In this document: positions 41,295 through 51,251 of the stretch, in pieces
How positions within the stretch are numbered: position 1 is the first letter of the stretch
Layout of the letters: each line of letters begins with the position of its first letter
NCBI RefSeq assembly: GCF_014646075.1
Contig: NZ_BMMT01000003.1
Coordinates: 186,001-250,000, forward strand
Source: Saccharopolyspora thermophila
GTDB lineage: Bacteria > Actinomycetota > Actinomycetes > Mycobacteriales > Pseudonocardiaceae
Length of the DNA stretch: 64,000 nt
Direction of reading: 5' to 3'
The notes under the pieces: generated by a model
What the model was told of the DNA's origin: nothing
Databases searched by the model: none
Seen by the model: the letters and a program-made list of their open reading frames with translations, nothing else
Made by a program: the position numbers and the translations under genes

Positions 41295-41801
41295 CGCAGA
41301 CAGCAGCCCTGGTGTTACGCGTTCAAGCGACTCGGATTTGCCCGGTGAACATCGCGTGCGCCGCACGCCACGCCGAGCTCACCGTACCGGGCAAGGAGTG
41401 ATCGTTGAACAGGGAGTGGGGGTCGAGGGCCGTCGTCGTCACATATTCACCAATACCAGACGCCGGGCCCGGGAGCGTTTCACCAGGCCATCGAGATCTC
41501 GATGCGGCCCCGCCCGGATGACGGAGACGATCTTCACACATCTGGGACGACGAGTCGGCCACGGCGATCTCGGAGCCGGTGCGCACCGATTCGCCGCAAT
41601 GTCCGAATCTGATCTGACCACCCGAACGGATCAGCCGTGACCCGCGCCACCTCGGGAGTCCGCCCGGCGGGCGGATCCGCTGTGACGCGAGCCATGGCGT
41701 CAACGTCAGCTCGCCGGAAGCCGGCGCCCTCGTCGAGCACCGACCACGGGTCAGCGCCCTCCGCTCGGGCGGAACGGGCGGCGGGTGCCGCGCGGTCAGC
41801 G
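41295..41801. other. 507-bp intergenic region between sigD and the orphan response regulator gene
   Basis: I find no supported gene. It should hold the sigD promoter. A 23-bp imperfect direct repeat (CGGATC-N-GC-N-GTGAC-N-CG-N-GCCA) occurs at 41627-41649 and 41672-41694, starts 45 bases apart. Confidence 0.4.
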
Positions 41802-42398
41802 TCACGCCACGAGGCCGCGGCGGAACCCGTGCGCCACCGCCTGCGCACGGTCGCGAACGCCAAGCTTGCGGAACAGCCGGCGCGCGTGGGTCTTGACCGT
41901 GTCCTCCGAGAGGTAGAGCTCGCGGCCGATCTGGCCGTTGCTCTTGCCCTGGCTCATGCCACGGAGGACCTGGAGCTCGCGCTCGGTCAGCTGCACACCG
42001 GGGTCGGACGGCTGTCGGGGCGCCGGGACCGAGGTGCTGGCCAGGGTGTGCGCCAGCGCCGCCACCAGCTCCGGCCGGGACGCGTCCCAGCGGAGGTAGC
42101 CGCGGGCACCGCCGGCGATCGCCGCTGCGATGCTGGCCGCGTCATCGGGCGCACCGAACACGATCACGTTCGCTTGCGGGTGCGCCGAGACGAGCCGCCG
42201 GGTTGCCTCGACGCCGTTGGGCACCGCGCGCTGGGTACCGACCAGAACGACGTCGACGGCCTGCCGCGAGAAGCGGGCCAGCAGCTCGTCACCGTGCGCA
42301 ACGCAATCGATCCGGCTCACTCCCGGGACAGCAGACATCACACGAGTGAGCCCTTCCCGGACGCTACGCCGGTCATCGCAGATCAGGACCGTCGTCAC
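41802..42398 (-). CDS. atypical LuxR-type response regulator lacking the phospho-acceptor Asp
   Basis: This is a 198-residue orphan regulator. The receiver-like domain (1-120) keeps the acidic pair D8-D9 (ICDDRRSV). The position of the phosphorylated Asp is Gly (G54, in VVLVGTQRAVPNG), the switch Ser/Thr is absent (VIVFGAPDD), and the conserved Lys is Arg (GYLRWDA). The LuxR helix-turn-helix (about 135-195) is intact: LTERELQVLRGMSQGKSNGQIGRELYLSEDTVKTHARRLFRKLGV. No kinase is adjacent. It is therefore likely to be controlled by ligand, protein contact or amount rather than phosphorylation, as known for BldM/WhiI-like and other atypical regulators. Confidence 0.9.
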   Translation of the reverse strand: MTTVLICDDRRSVREGLTRVMSAVPGVSRIDCVAHGDELLARFSRQAVDVVLVGTQRAVPNGVEATRRLVSAHPQANVIVFGAPDDAASIAAAIAGGARGYLRWDASRPELVAALAHTLASTSVPAPRQPSDPGVQLTERELQVLRGMSQGKSNGQIGRELYLSEDTVKTHARRLFRKLGVRDRAQAVAHGFRRGLVA

Positions 42399-42460
42399 GG
42401 GAACTCCTTCCTGCAGGCGAGTGACGTTCCACCTCCCCTATCGGACGCAGCGGCCAAAAC

Positions 42461-42491
42461 CTTGACACGATCCGGTGCTTAATCCGTCAAG
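42461..42491. promoter_or_regulatory. inverted repeat CTTGAC-N19-GTCAAG
   Basis: It lies 63-93 bases upstream of the response-regulator start, in the 298-bp gap before the MerR gene. Each arm also reads as a TTGAC-type -35 half. It may be an operator or two opposed promoter elements; no matching -10 is convincing. Nothing else is visible in the gap. Confidence 0.35.
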
Positions 42492-42696
42492 AAATTTTGA
42501 GGCCACCCGGTCCGTAGGAGTGTTCACCGGAACGGAGCAAGCCGGCGGCCACTACGCCGCGAAGCCGTCGAAAGCCGTCATACCTGCGGTGTTCACCCGT
42601 TCGCACTGTGTCGCTCTCGCAGTTTCGCCCATCCGAATGAACCCGGTAACCCCGCACGCCGAAACCGGTTGTGATTTATCCCACATAGAGATCAGT

Positions 42697-43674
42697 TCAG
42701 CCGAGAACCGTCTCCGACACGCGGGCGACCGCGACCTCCAGCGAGTCGAGCTGCTCCACGTGCGCGGGCAGGGTCTGCTGCGCCCAACCGGCGCCCGCGA
42801 CGAAGGCCCGGGCTCGCTGCCGCGTGATCGGGATGCCCTCCAGCACGCGCGGAGACGCGTAGTGCGACTGGTCCGCCCACAGCACCACTGCGGCGGGCGC
42901 GGAGCGCCGGACAGCGGCCGCCAGCCCCTCGCGCGGCAGGGCGGCACCGAACAGGCGGTGGTCGACGCGGTTGACCGCGAGCGCAGCGGCGAGCGCGACG
43001 AGTTCGAGCTCCTGCGCCTCGCCGGGCACCGGCGCGAGCACCACCGGGCGCGGATTGCGCGGCTCCGGGGCATTGGCGATCACCGACCGCAGCGCCGTGG
43101 ACGCGCAGTCCACCAGCATCTGCAGCACCTCGACGCCGGAGCCCGAGCGCTGGCGGCGTTCGTGCACCGCGCGCAGCACCGGCTGCAGCATCTCGTTCCA
43201 GGTCCGGACGACGCCGTCGCTGTTCATCGACTCGATCAGCAACCGCTGCACGGACCAGGAATCCAGGGCGAGCGCCGCACGCCCCAGGCCGCGCGTGCGG
43301 GGACCGGCACCGGGAAGCCTCAGCCCGCGACCTCCGGTGTTGGTGCCGCCGACCAGCTTCAGCTCGGTCTCGCCGTCCAGGACACCGGACAGCAGCACCG
43401 GGCCGTCACCGGAGCCGTCGGCCGACGCCTGCTCCGCTGCCTCCGGGTACCGCTGGGGCGGCGGCGCGGCGACGGTCCGGGCGTACCGGGCGGCCTCGGC
43501 GGGCGAGGCACCGCGCAGGAGCGCGCGCTGCATCTGCTCCAGCCGCGCGATGTCCGCCGGGCCGTAGCGGCGGTGCCGACCGCTGGTGTGATCGCTGGGC
43601 CCCAGTCCGTAGCGGCGGTCCCAGGTCCGCAGGGTGGCGGGGGCCACGCCGAGCCGGCGGGCCACCGCAGCCAC
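42697..43674 (-). CDS. MerR family transcriptional regulator with B12-binding-like C-terminal domain
   Basis: A 325-residue frame from a GTG at 43674. The MerR helix-turn-helix fills the N-terminus: VAAVARRLGVAPATLRTWDRRYGLGPSDHTSGRHRRYGPADIARLEQMQRALL. A middle helical part (about 138-200, SWSVQRLLIESMNSDGVVRTWNEMLQPVLRAV) and a C-terminal Rossmann-like region (235-315) resemble the B12-binding-like domains of CarH/LitR-type regulators; the cobalamin His motif is not visible. The frame is coding-like for another 30 codons upstream (PIDEPGPAETSDGAPADAEPRLS) but has no start there. A plausible N-terminus MSRVTTRPEP lies in another frame, across a run of seven C. See findings. Divergent from whiB3. 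Confidence 0.82.
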   Translation of the reverse strand: MAAVARRLGVAPATLRTWDRRYGLGPSDHTSGRHRRYGPADIARLEQMQRALLRGASPAEAARYARTVAAPPPQRYPEAAEQASADGSGDGPVLLSGVLDGETELKLVGGTNTGGRGLRLPGAGPRTRGLGRAALALDSWSVQRLLIESMNSDGVVRTWNEMLQPVLRAVHERRQRSGSGVEVLQMLVDCASTALRSVIANAPEPRNPRPVVLAPVPGEAQELELVALAAALAVNRVDHRLFGAALPREGLAAAVRRSAPAAVVLWADQSHYASPRVLEGIPITRQRARAFVAGAGWAQQTLPAHVEQLDSLEVAVARVSETVLG

Positions 43675-43894
43675 GCTCAGCCGCGGTTCGGCGTCCGCAG
43701 GGGCGCCGTCGGAGGTCTCGGCCGGCCCGGGCTCGTCGATCGGATGGGGGGGTGCCCTGCCCCTGGTCAGGTTCCGGCCGCGTCGTCACGCGGGACATGT
43801 TCCGGTTCTGGCCCCGCAAGGGCAAGCCGGTCGGGCGACGATCACGCCACCACGAGATCACTCCAACGATGAACAGCTTTTGGCTCGATAAGGG

Positions 43895-43923
43895 TTGAAC
43901 AAGTTTTGGCGCGGTTCTACGGT
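43895..43923 (+). promoter_or_regulatory. candidate promoter of whiB3
   Basis: TTGAAC (43895-43900) and TACGGT (43918-43923) are separated by 17 bases and lie 70 bases upstream of the whiB3 start. Confidence 0.45.
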
Positions 43924-43992
43924 TGGATCATGCGAGGCTGCGGCGCCCGCCGCAGCAGGGAGGGGATCCACCGGTGGGAGGTGGTTGTCGCA

Positions 43993-44298
43993 ATGGCAGA
44001 CACTCGACGTCTTCCAGGACCGAACGCCGATATCTGGGATTGGCAGATACGGGGCTCCTGTCGAGGAATGGACAGCGCGTACTTCTTTCATCCGGACGGC
44101 GAGCGGGGCCCGGCACGAGCTCGGCGTGAGGCGAAGGCAAAAGAGGTGTGCCAGCACTGCCCGGTGATCGCGCAGTGCCGTGCCCATGCCCTGGCGGTTC
44201 AGGAGCCGTACGGCATCTGGGGCGGCCTGTCGGAGTCGGAACGCGAAGTGATCATCAAGGCGCGCAAGCGCCAGCAGCTGGCGGCCGCGGCCAGCTGA
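43993..44298 (+). CDS. whiB3: WhiB3/WhiD family iron-sulfur transcription factor
   Basis: This is a 101-residue [4Fe-4S] protein that binds the principal sigma factor and senses redox or nitric oxide. All four cluster ligands are present: C23, C53, C56 and C62 (CxxC in EVCQHCPVIAQC). The G(V/I)WGG turn (GIWGGLSESERE) and the basic C-terminal AKKR-type segment (KARKRQQ) follow. The start MADTRRLPGPNADIWDWQIRGSCRGMDSAYFFHPDGERG closely follows M. tuberculosis WhiB3, which also neighbours groEL1 and sigD. The ATG at 43993 was chosen by family length; the frame extends upstream. Divergent from the MerR gene, convergent with groEL1. Confidence 0.96.
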   Translation: MADTRRLPGPNADIWDWQIRGSCRGMDSAYFFHPDGERGPARARREAKAKEVCQHCPVIAQCRAHALAVQEPYGIWGGLSESEREVIIKARKRQQLAAAAS

Positions 44299-44384
44299 CG
44301 CGCTTGCTCCGGCCGGGACCGGCCGGTCCGGCGGGGTCGAATGGCTACGAGGGGCGCCATTCGGCTCCGGTGCGGAGATGGATC

Positions 44385-44418
44385 GGGGCGGCACCCATTG
44401 CGCGATGGGTGCCGCCCC
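44385..44418. terminator. bidirectional terminator between whiB3 and groEL1
   Basis: Perfect 14-bp inverted repeat (GGGGCGGCACCCAT / ATGGGTGCCGCCCC) with loop TGCGCG, between the convergent stops of whiB3 and groEL1. Confidence 0.85.
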
Positions 44419-44462
44419 GGAGGTGTGCGCCGGGCTGAGCCCGGCTTCGAGCGAGCGCTCGC

Positions 44463-46100
<1,638 letters not shown>

Positions 46101-46198
46101 TCATGGATTCCCGATCTTGGGGGTTGCGCCCCGACATGCGACCGCCCCGGAGGTCCCGGTCGGGACCGCCGGGGCGGCAGAGCTCGCGCGGTGCGGCG

Positions 46199-46489
46199 TC
46201 AGTTGACGACGGCCAGCACGTCGCGGGCCGAGAGGATCAGGTACTCCTCGCCGTTGTACTTGACCTCGGTGCCGCCGTACTTGGAGTAGATAACGACGTC
46301 GCCTTCCTTGACATCCACCGGGATGCGGTTGCCCTTGTCATCGACGCGACCCGGGCCGACGGCCAGAACCTTGCCCTCCTGGGGCTTCTCCTTGGCGGTG
46401 TCCGGGATCACGATGCCGGACGCAGTCGTCGTCTCGGCCTCGCTCGCCTGGACCACGATCCTGTCCTCAAGCGGCTTGATGCTCGCCAC
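46199..46489 (-). CDS. groES: co-chaperonin GroES
   Basis: This 96-residue protein begins [39 protein letters not shown], with the mobile loop at [11 protein letters not shown] and the GVV(I)[20 protein letters not shown]-terminal part. It forms the lid of the GroEL cavity. The GTG at 46489 has GGAGGT about 8 bases upstream; the frame runs to 46657 without similarity. First gene of the operon, 113 bases before groEL1; the CIRCE operator lies 105-131 bases upstream of the start. Confidence 0.98.
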   Translation of the reverse strand: MASIKPLEDRIVVQASEAETTTASGIVIPDTAKEKPQEGKVLAVGPGRVDDKGNRIPVDVKEGDVVIYSKYGGTEVKYNGEEYLILSARDVLAVVN

Positions 46490-46962
46490 GGTGTGACCTC
46501 CACCTTCTGGGGCCTTCGAAGCGTTGGCTGGATAGTCGACGGCTCCGTGGCTCCCCGCCGTCGCGGGTGCCGGGGCGCTCCGGCGCCGTTCTGCTAGCAC
46601 TCTACCCAGGAGAGTGCCAACGCTCAACAACCACCCGCGCGCCGGGCGGGTCGGCATCGCCGCACCGGGTGACGCCGGTTCCGGCCCAGGTCATCAGCCT
46701 CCCGATCGGTACAGCCGGGAAGCCGCGCCGACCGGACGGGCAGCAGCTCAGGACGGCGCCGGACGGCGGTGTCAAGCGGCCGACGGAGTGGATCGCCGCG
46801 GGCGCCCACCGTGGCGGGAGGGGTTCCGCGGGCGGGCGCAGGTGCCGCCACCTGCGCAGTTGTCACTGACGATCAGCTCTCCGTGATCATCGCAGGTAGA
46901 TCAGCATGCGGGAAATGTCACCAATGCCACGAGGTGCCTCACGCCGGAGGTGCTCGGTGCCC
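46490..46962. other. intergenic region upstream of groES
   Basis: Besides the CIRCE operator at 46594-46620, I see no gene or clear element between the groES start and the small frame at 46976. The stretch should contain the groES promoter reading leftwards. Confidence 0.4.
46594..46620. promoter_or_regulatory. CIRCE operator (HrcA site)
   Basis: CTAGCACTC-N9-GAGTGCCAA on the plus strand; on the groES strand TTGGCACTC-N9-GAGTGCTAG. This matches the CIRCE consensus TTAGCACTC-N9-GAGTGCTAA at all but two positions and lies upstream of groES, so heat-shock control by HrcA is expected. The hrcA gene is not in the window. Confidence 0.92.
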
Positions 46963-46975
46963 TAGGTTCCCAGGC

Positions 46976-47086
46976 ATGCCCGCCCTCTCCAAGCCCGCGA
47001 ACCGCCCGTGGGAGCGCCGCCCCCGACCCGCGCGCCCGCCCGGCCCGTCCGGTCCGCCGAGCCGGTCCAGTTGGCGCCCGAAGTGA
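46976..47086 (+). CDS. possible small Pro/Arg-rich protein (36 residues)
   Basis: A frame MPALSKPANRPWERRPRP...WRPK preceded by TAGGTT seven bases before the ATG (46963-46968), the leaderless arrangement seen elsewhere in this window. It has 36 residues, is strongly basic and a third Pro, and ends 7 bases from the convergent DUF5313 stop. No family is recognised. Composition is also what random high-GC sequence can give, so reality is uncertain. Confidence 0.3.
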   Translation: MPALSKPANRPWERRPRPARPPGPSGPPSRSSWRPK

Positions 47087-47093
47087 CGGCCGC

Positions 47094-47492
47094 TCACCCC
47101 TGGGCCCGGTTGCGGTAGATCGCCGCGTACCGGTCCGCCCGCTCGGCGCGGACGGCGGCCTGCGCCGCCTCCCGCGTTGCCCGGCCGGTCCCCATCGCGA
47201 ACCCGTGCCTGGTCAATCGGTACTCGCTGGTGTGCTCCACGTAGGACAGCGAGTACCACAGGGCCAGGATCACGCCGCCCAGCACCGCCATCGCGCGGAT
47301 CCACAACGGCCCCGGCAGCAGCAGGAACAGCAGTCCGGGGGAGATCTGGACGAGGGTGCGGATCGCGTGCCGGAGCACCCAGGTGCGGCAGGTGACGTCG
47401 TGCAGCACCCAGTCCCGGTAGCGCTCCGGCAGCCGGCCGCCAAAGGCGTACCAGACCCACAGGAACGGGTTCGGGCGTCGAGCAGCGGCCAC
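47094..47492 (-). CDS. DUF5313 family membrane protein
   Basis: This is a 132-residue protein. It starts VAAARRPNPFLWVWYAFGGRLPERYRDWVLHDVTCRTWVLRHAIRTLVQI, the signature of DUF5313. Two hydrophobic helices follow (GLLFLLLPGPLWIRAMAVLGGVILALWYSLSY), and a basic tail (SEYRLTRHGFAMGTG...AERADRYAAIYRNR). Function unknown. The GTG at 47492 has GAGGAGGGG upstream. It is divergent from an OhrR-like MarR gene; two palindromes lie in the 91-bp gap, so it is probably a target of that repressor. Confidence 0.85.
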   Translation of the reverse strand: MAAARRPNPFLWVWYAFGGRLPERYRDWVLHDVTCRTWVLRHAIRTLVQISPGLLFLLLPGPLWIRAMAVLGGVILALWYSLSYVEHTSEYRLTRHGFAMGTGRATREAAQAAVRAERADRYAAIYRNRAQG

Positions 47493-47531
47493 ATCCCCTC
47501 CTCTCGGCAAAGACGGTCGCGGTCGACGATA

Positions 47532-47562
47532 CACTAATCATTAGTGCGCTAATAATGAGCGC
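47532..47562. promoter_or_regulatory. two overlapping MarR-type operators
   Basis: Palindrome 1 is CACTAAT-C-ATTAGTG (47532-47546), perfect. Palindrome 2 is GCGCT-AATAATG-AGCGC (47546-47562). They share one base and lie between the divergent DUF5313 and MarR genes, AT-rich against a GC-rich background. Confidence 0.75.
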
Positions 47563-47583
47563 GCTAGTTGCGGAGGGAGAACC

Positions 47584-48063
47584 GTGGAACAGATCGACCT
47601 GGGCGAGGACCCGCTCGCGCTCGAACGCCAGGTGTGCTTCGCACTGTCCGTGGCATCGCGCAACGTCATCTCGCTCTACCGCCCGCTGCTCGCGCCGCTC
47701 GACCTCACGCATCCGCAGTACCTCGTGATGCTCGCGCTGTGGGAGCGCGAGCCGAGGTCGGTCAAGGACCTCTGCGGCGTGCTGTACGCCGACCCGGCCA
47801 CGCTGTCGCCGCTGCTGAAACGCCTGGAGAGCATCGGCTACGTCAGCCGCCGCCGCAGCGCCGAGGACGAGCGGCTGCTCACCGTCGAGCTCACCGCGAA
47901 GGGCCGCGAACTGCGGGCGGAGGCCGAGAAGATCCCGTACCGCGTCGTCGAGCTGCTCGGCATGCGGGTCAGCGAACTGGAGGAGCTCAACGCCACGCTG
48001 GGCAAGGTGATCGCGGCGACCCGCCGCGCCCTGGACGGACAGCCCGCGAAGCCGGCCGGATGA
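47584..48063 (+). CDS. MarR family repressor, OhrR-like
   Basis: This is a 159-residue winged-helix protein. The segment RQVCFALSVASRNVISLYRPLLAPLDLTHPQYLVMLALWE matches OhrR, including the N-terminal sensing Cys (C18) of peroxide regulators and the Tyr residues that contact it. The DNA-binding part is VKDLCGVLYADPATLSPLLKRLESIGYVSRRRSAEDERL. OhrR proteins are oxidised by organic peroxides and release DNA, normally de-repressing ohr. Here the divergent gene is DUF5313 rather than ohr. GGAGGG precedes the GTG start. Confidence 0.9.
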   Translation: MEQIDLGEDPLALERQVCFALSVASRNVISLYRPLLAPLDLTHPQYLVMLALWEREPRSVKDLCGVLYADPATLSPLLKRLESIGYVSRRRSAEDERLLTVELTAKGRELRAEAEKIPYRVVELLGMRVSELEELNATLGKVIAATRRALDGQPAKPAG

Positions 48064-48266
48064 CCCTGGACGCCGCCAGGCTCGGGCGGCACCCGCTACC
48101 GCCGTCCGCAATCTCCTGGAAGCAGCGGGTCTGGTAGCCGCGGAGTTCCCGGCTCCGACGAGACCGCGCGACCCGCGCCGGGCGCTGTGTCCGACGCCGT
48201 CGTCGCGCTCGGCTGATCGGTGCTGCAGCGCTACGAGATCACCGCCGGGCGGGCGGCCGTCCCGCG

Positions 48267-48896
48267 ATGAGCGGCGAGCGGGATCGGCCGGGGTGGCACA
48301 CTGCACTGGTGCGCGGACTTCGGGTGGTGCTCGCGGCGCTGGTCGCGTTCGGTGTGGTCACGGGCGTTCCGTCGGGATGGGCGTGGGTCCGCAGTGCCCG
48401 CCGCGTCCGGTCGGTGCCCGACGTGCCCGCCACGGAGGTCGCGTTGGTGCTCGGTGCCGGGGTGCGGTGGGACGGCGTGCCCAGCCGCATCCTGCAGGGA
48501 CGGCTGAACGTGGCGCGGGCACTGTACGAGGCGGGCAAGGTGCGGCGGATCATCGTCAGCGGCAGCCCCGAGTCGCGCGGGTACAGCGAGCCGGTCGTGA
48601 TGCGCCACCACCTCGTGTCGCACGGGGTGCCGCCGTCGGCGGTGGTGCTGGATGAGTCCGGTGTGGACACCTGGCGGTCCTGCCGCCGGGCGGCCGAGGA
48701 GTTCGGGCTGCGGCAGGTCACCGTGGTCACCACCCGCTTCCACGTGCGCCGCGCGGTGGCGCTGTGCCGCCGCCTCGGTGTGGACGCCTACGGCGTCGGA
48801 CACGACGCGGCGGCCGACGGCCTGCGCCGCGTCTCCGCCCGCGGCGCCCGCCGCGAGTTCCTGGCCACCGTCAAAGCCTTCTGGTACCACCGCTAA
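48267..48896 (+). CDS. YdcF/ElyC-like DUF218 membrane-anchored protein
   Basis: A protein of 209 residues with one N-terminal membrane helix (about 17-37, LRVVLAALVAFGVVTGVPSGWAW) and a DUF218 domain (57-205). The domain core shows ALVLGAGVRWDGVPSRILQGRLNVARALYEAGKVRRIIVSG and VDTWRSCRRAAEEFGLRQVTVVTTRFHVRRAVALCRRLGVDAYG, as in SanA/ElyC/YdcF, which affect envelope polysaccharide or vancomycin sensitivity. Either the ATG at 48267 or the GTG at 48309 may be the start; CACACT six bases before 48309 favours a shorter, leaderless protein. The 203 bases before it hold no convincing gene. Confidence 0.85.
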   Translation: MSGERDRPGWHTALVRGLRVVLAALVAFGVVTGVPSGWAWVRSARRVRSVPDVPATEVALVLGAGVRWDGVPSRILQGRLNVARALYEAGKVRRIIVSGSPESRGYSEPVVMRHHLVSHGVPPSAVVLDESGVDTWRSCRRAAEEFGLRQVTVVTTRFHVRRAVALCRRLGVDAYGVGHDAAADGLRRVSARGARREFLATVKAFWYHR

Positions 48897-48942
48897 CCCG
48901 GCCCGCCACTGCCCCGGACCGCCGCGAAGCCCCGGCCGCTGG

Positions 48943-49998
48943 TTACTGGATGACGATGGTGTTGACTGGGAGTCCTGGGTTGGCGGGCATGTCCAGGGGG
49001 GAGGGCTTGGCGCCTGCGGCCAGGACGTGGGCGCCGAGAGCCGCGATCATCGCGCCGTTGTCGGTGCACAGGCGCGGTCGCGGCACGCGCAGCCGGATGC
49101 CCGCCTCCGCGCAGCGCTGCGCGGCCAGCGCGGACAGCCGGGAGTTCGCCGCCACCCCACCCGAGATCACCAGGGTGTCCACGTTCAAATCCCGCGCCGC
49201 GCGCACCGCCTTGGCGGTCAGCACGTCGGCCACCGCCTCCTGGAACGACGCGCACACGTCTGGCACCGGGATCTCCCGGCCCGCCCGCTGCTCGGTCTCC
49301 ACCCAGCGCGCCACCGCGGTCTTCAGCCCGGAGAACGAGAAGTCGTACCTGGGGTCGCGGGGACCGGTCAGCCCGCGGGGGAACGCGATCGCCGCCGGGT
49401 CGCCGAGCCTGGCCTGCCTGTCGATCGGCGGCCCACCCGGGTAGGGCAGGTCGAGGATGCGGGCGACCTTGTCGTATGCCTCCCCGGCGGCGTCGTCGAT
49501 CGTGGAGCCGACCTCGGTGATCTTCTCCGCGATGCCCTCCACCAGCAGCAGCTGCGTGTGCCCGCCGGAGACCAGCAGGGCCAGGCACCGCTCCGGCAGC
49601 GGCCCGTGCTCCAGAGTGTCCACCGCGACGTGCCCGCCAAGGTGGTTCACCCCGAACAGCGGCACGCCCAAGGCGGACGCGTACGCCTTGGCCGCGGCGA
49701 CGCCGACCATCAGCGCTCCGGCCAGCCCCGGCCCGGCCGTCACCGCGATGGCGTCCACATCGGACAGTTTGAGGCCGGACTGGTCCAGCGCGCGGCGCAT
49801 CGTCGGAACCATCGCCGCCAGGTGCGCGCGGCTGGCGATCTCCGGCACCACCCCGCCGAAGCGGGCGTGCTCGTCGACGCTGGAAGCCACCGCGTCGGCC
49901 AGCAGCTCGACCGTGCCGTCCGCGGTCAGCCGGACCAGGCCGACACCGGTCTCGTCGCAGGAACTCTCGATGCCGAGCACCACTCGGTCGCCAGTCAT
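48943..49998 (-). CDS. tsaD: tRNA N6-threonylcarbamoyladenosine synthase TsaD
   Basis: This 351-residue ASKHA-fold enzyme transfers the threonylcarbamoyl group to A37 of ANN-decoding tRNAs. It starts [16 protein letters not shown], has the metal ligands H119 and H123 in [17 protein letters not shown], and the phosphate loop [17 protein letters not shown] segment. It works with TsaB (encoded two genes upstream), TsaE and TsaC. The ATG at 49998 overlaps the rimI stop (ATGA) and is preceded by GGAGG. Third gene of tsaB-rimI-tsaD. Confidence 0.97.
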   Translation of the reverse strand: MTGDRVVLGIESSCDETGVGLVRLTADGTVELLADAVASSVDEHARFGGVVPEIASRAHLAAMVPTMRRALDQSGLKLSDVDAIAVTAGPGLAGALMVGVAAAKAYASALGVPLFGVNHLGGHVAVDTLEHGPLPERCLALLVSGGHTQLLLVEGIAEKITEVGSTIDDAAGEAYDKVARILDLPYPGGPPIDRQARLGDPAAIAFPRGLTGPRDPRYDFSFSGLKTAVARWVETEQRAGREIPVPDVCASFQEAVADVLTAKAVRAARDLNVDTLVISGGVAANSRLSALAAQRCAEAGIRLRVPRPRLCTDNGAMIAALGAHVLAAGAKPSPLDMPANPGLPVNTIVIQ

Positions 49999-50501
49999 CC
50001 CCCGGCCTCCGCAGTTTCCGCAGCTGCGCCCAGCGGCGGGCGGCGCATGGTGTGCGCGTCCGCGCCGGACGGTTGGTAGTAGCGCCTGCGCAGCCCGACG
50101 ATCTCGAAGCCGTGCGCCCGGTACAGCGCGATCGCGGCCTCGTTGTCGGTGCGCACCTCCAAAAAGGTCGTGGCGCGCACCTCGTCGGCCCTGGCCAGCA
50201 GCGCCCGCAGCAGCGCCTTGCCGACCCCGCGGCCCTGGTGGGCCGGGTCGACGCCGATGGTGTGCACCTCGGCTTCCGCGTGCGGCGGGCGGCCCGCCAC
50301 GGCCAGGCCCGCGTAGCCGATCAGCTGCTCGCCCTCGTAGGCGCCGACGTAGAAGTGGCCCTGGTCGAGTTCCGCGGCGAACGCCGCCCGCGACCACGGG
50401 TCGTCCCCGGGGAACAGCAGCTGCTCCAGTTCCGCACAGCGCTTCAGGTCGCTGCGGCGCAACTTCAGCACCCGCAGCGCGGTGGTCGCGCGGTCGGTCA
50501 C
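49995..50501 (-). CDS. rimI: ribosomal protein S18 alanine N-acetyltransferase RimI
   Basis: This is a 168-residue GNAT acetyltransferase. The acetyl-CoA motif is [15 protein letters not shown], followed by [40 protein letters not shown], typical of RimI. The GTG at 50501 overlaps the tsaB stop (GTGA) and its own stop overlaps the tsaD start, so the three genes are translationally coupled. Confidence 0.95.
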   Translation of the reverse strand: MTDRATTALRVLKLRRSDLKRCAELEQLLFPGDDPWSRAAFAAELDQGHFYVGAYEGEQLIGYAGLAVAGRPPHAEAEVHTIGVDPAHQGRGVGKALLRALLARADEVRATTFLEVRTDNEAAIALYRAHGFEIVGLRRRYYQPSGADAHTMRRPPLGAAAETAEAGG

Positions 50502-51154
50502 TTCCCACCCCTGGTCAGCACGGACTTCCGCTTGCCCGGCTCCGCGGCGTCGGGACGCCGCAGATACAGCGGCACCAGGGGCGCGGGCTCGCCGGACAGC
50601 GCCTCGCGCGCCGCCGCGACCAGGCCAACCGGCGTCGGGTGGCGCGGCTCGGCGACCGCCAGGCCCAGCAGTTCGGCCATCGTCCCGGCCGCGGTGGTGA
50701 AGCCGCTGGTGGGCACGTCGGCCGGGCGCTGCACGTGCGGCCCGTCGATGCGCCTGCGGTCCGCGTCGTAGGCGGCCCAGTAGACCTCCTTGCGCCGGGC
50801 GTCGGTGGCGACCAGCAGTGGGCCGTCGACGGCGGCCTCGGCGGCGATCGCGTCGAGGCTGCACACCGGGTGCACCGGCCGCCCGCACGCCTGGCCGAGG
50901 GCGGCCGCGGTGGCCATGCCCACCCGCAGGCCGGTGAAGGGCCCGGGTCCCGCCCCGACGACGATCGCGTCGGCGTCGGCGAGCTCGTGGCCCGCCTCGG
51001 CCATGGCGTCCAGCAGGTGCGGCATGAGCAGTTCACCGTGCGCACGCGGGTTGATCGTGGCGCGCTCGGCAAGAGCGCGCGGTCGACCGCCGTCCAGGGC
51101 GACCAGCCCGGCCGTGACCGCGGGGGTCGAGGTGTCCAGCGCAATGACGAGCAC
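50498..51154 (-). CDS. tsaB: tRNA threonylcarbamoyladenosine biosynthesis protein TsaB
   Basis: This 218-residue inactive TsaD paralogue scaffolds the t6A complex. It starts [18 protein letters not shown] and has [21 protein letters not shown]. First gene of the unit here. In many actinobacteria alr and tsaE lie directly upstream; in this window an allantoicase gene occupies that place, 97 bases away, and no tsaE is seen. Confidence 0.95.
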   Translation of the reverse strand: MLVIALDTSTPAVTAGLVALDGGRPRALAERATINPRAHGELLMPHLLDAMAEAGHELADADAIVVGAGPGPFTGLRVGMATAAALGQACGRPVHPVCSLDAIAAEAAVDGPLLVATDARRKEVYWAAYDADRRRIDGPHVQRPADVPTSGFTTAAGTMAELLGLAVAEPRHPTPVGLVAAAREALSGEPAPLVPLYLRRPDAAEPGKRKSVLTRGGK

Positions 51155-51251
51155 GACTGTTCAGCGTACGTCAGCCCTGGTCACCAGGGTTACGCACCCC
51201 GGACCGCGCCAAAGGCGCCGAGGCCGGGCCACGCCCTGAACCCTGGCGGGA

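Noticed and set aside
48064-48266. Remnant of a coding sequence (ending QRYEITAGRAAVPR) between the OhrR-like and YdcF genes
   Set aside because: Only a few coding-like codons, broken by stops in every frame; too little to call a pseudogene.
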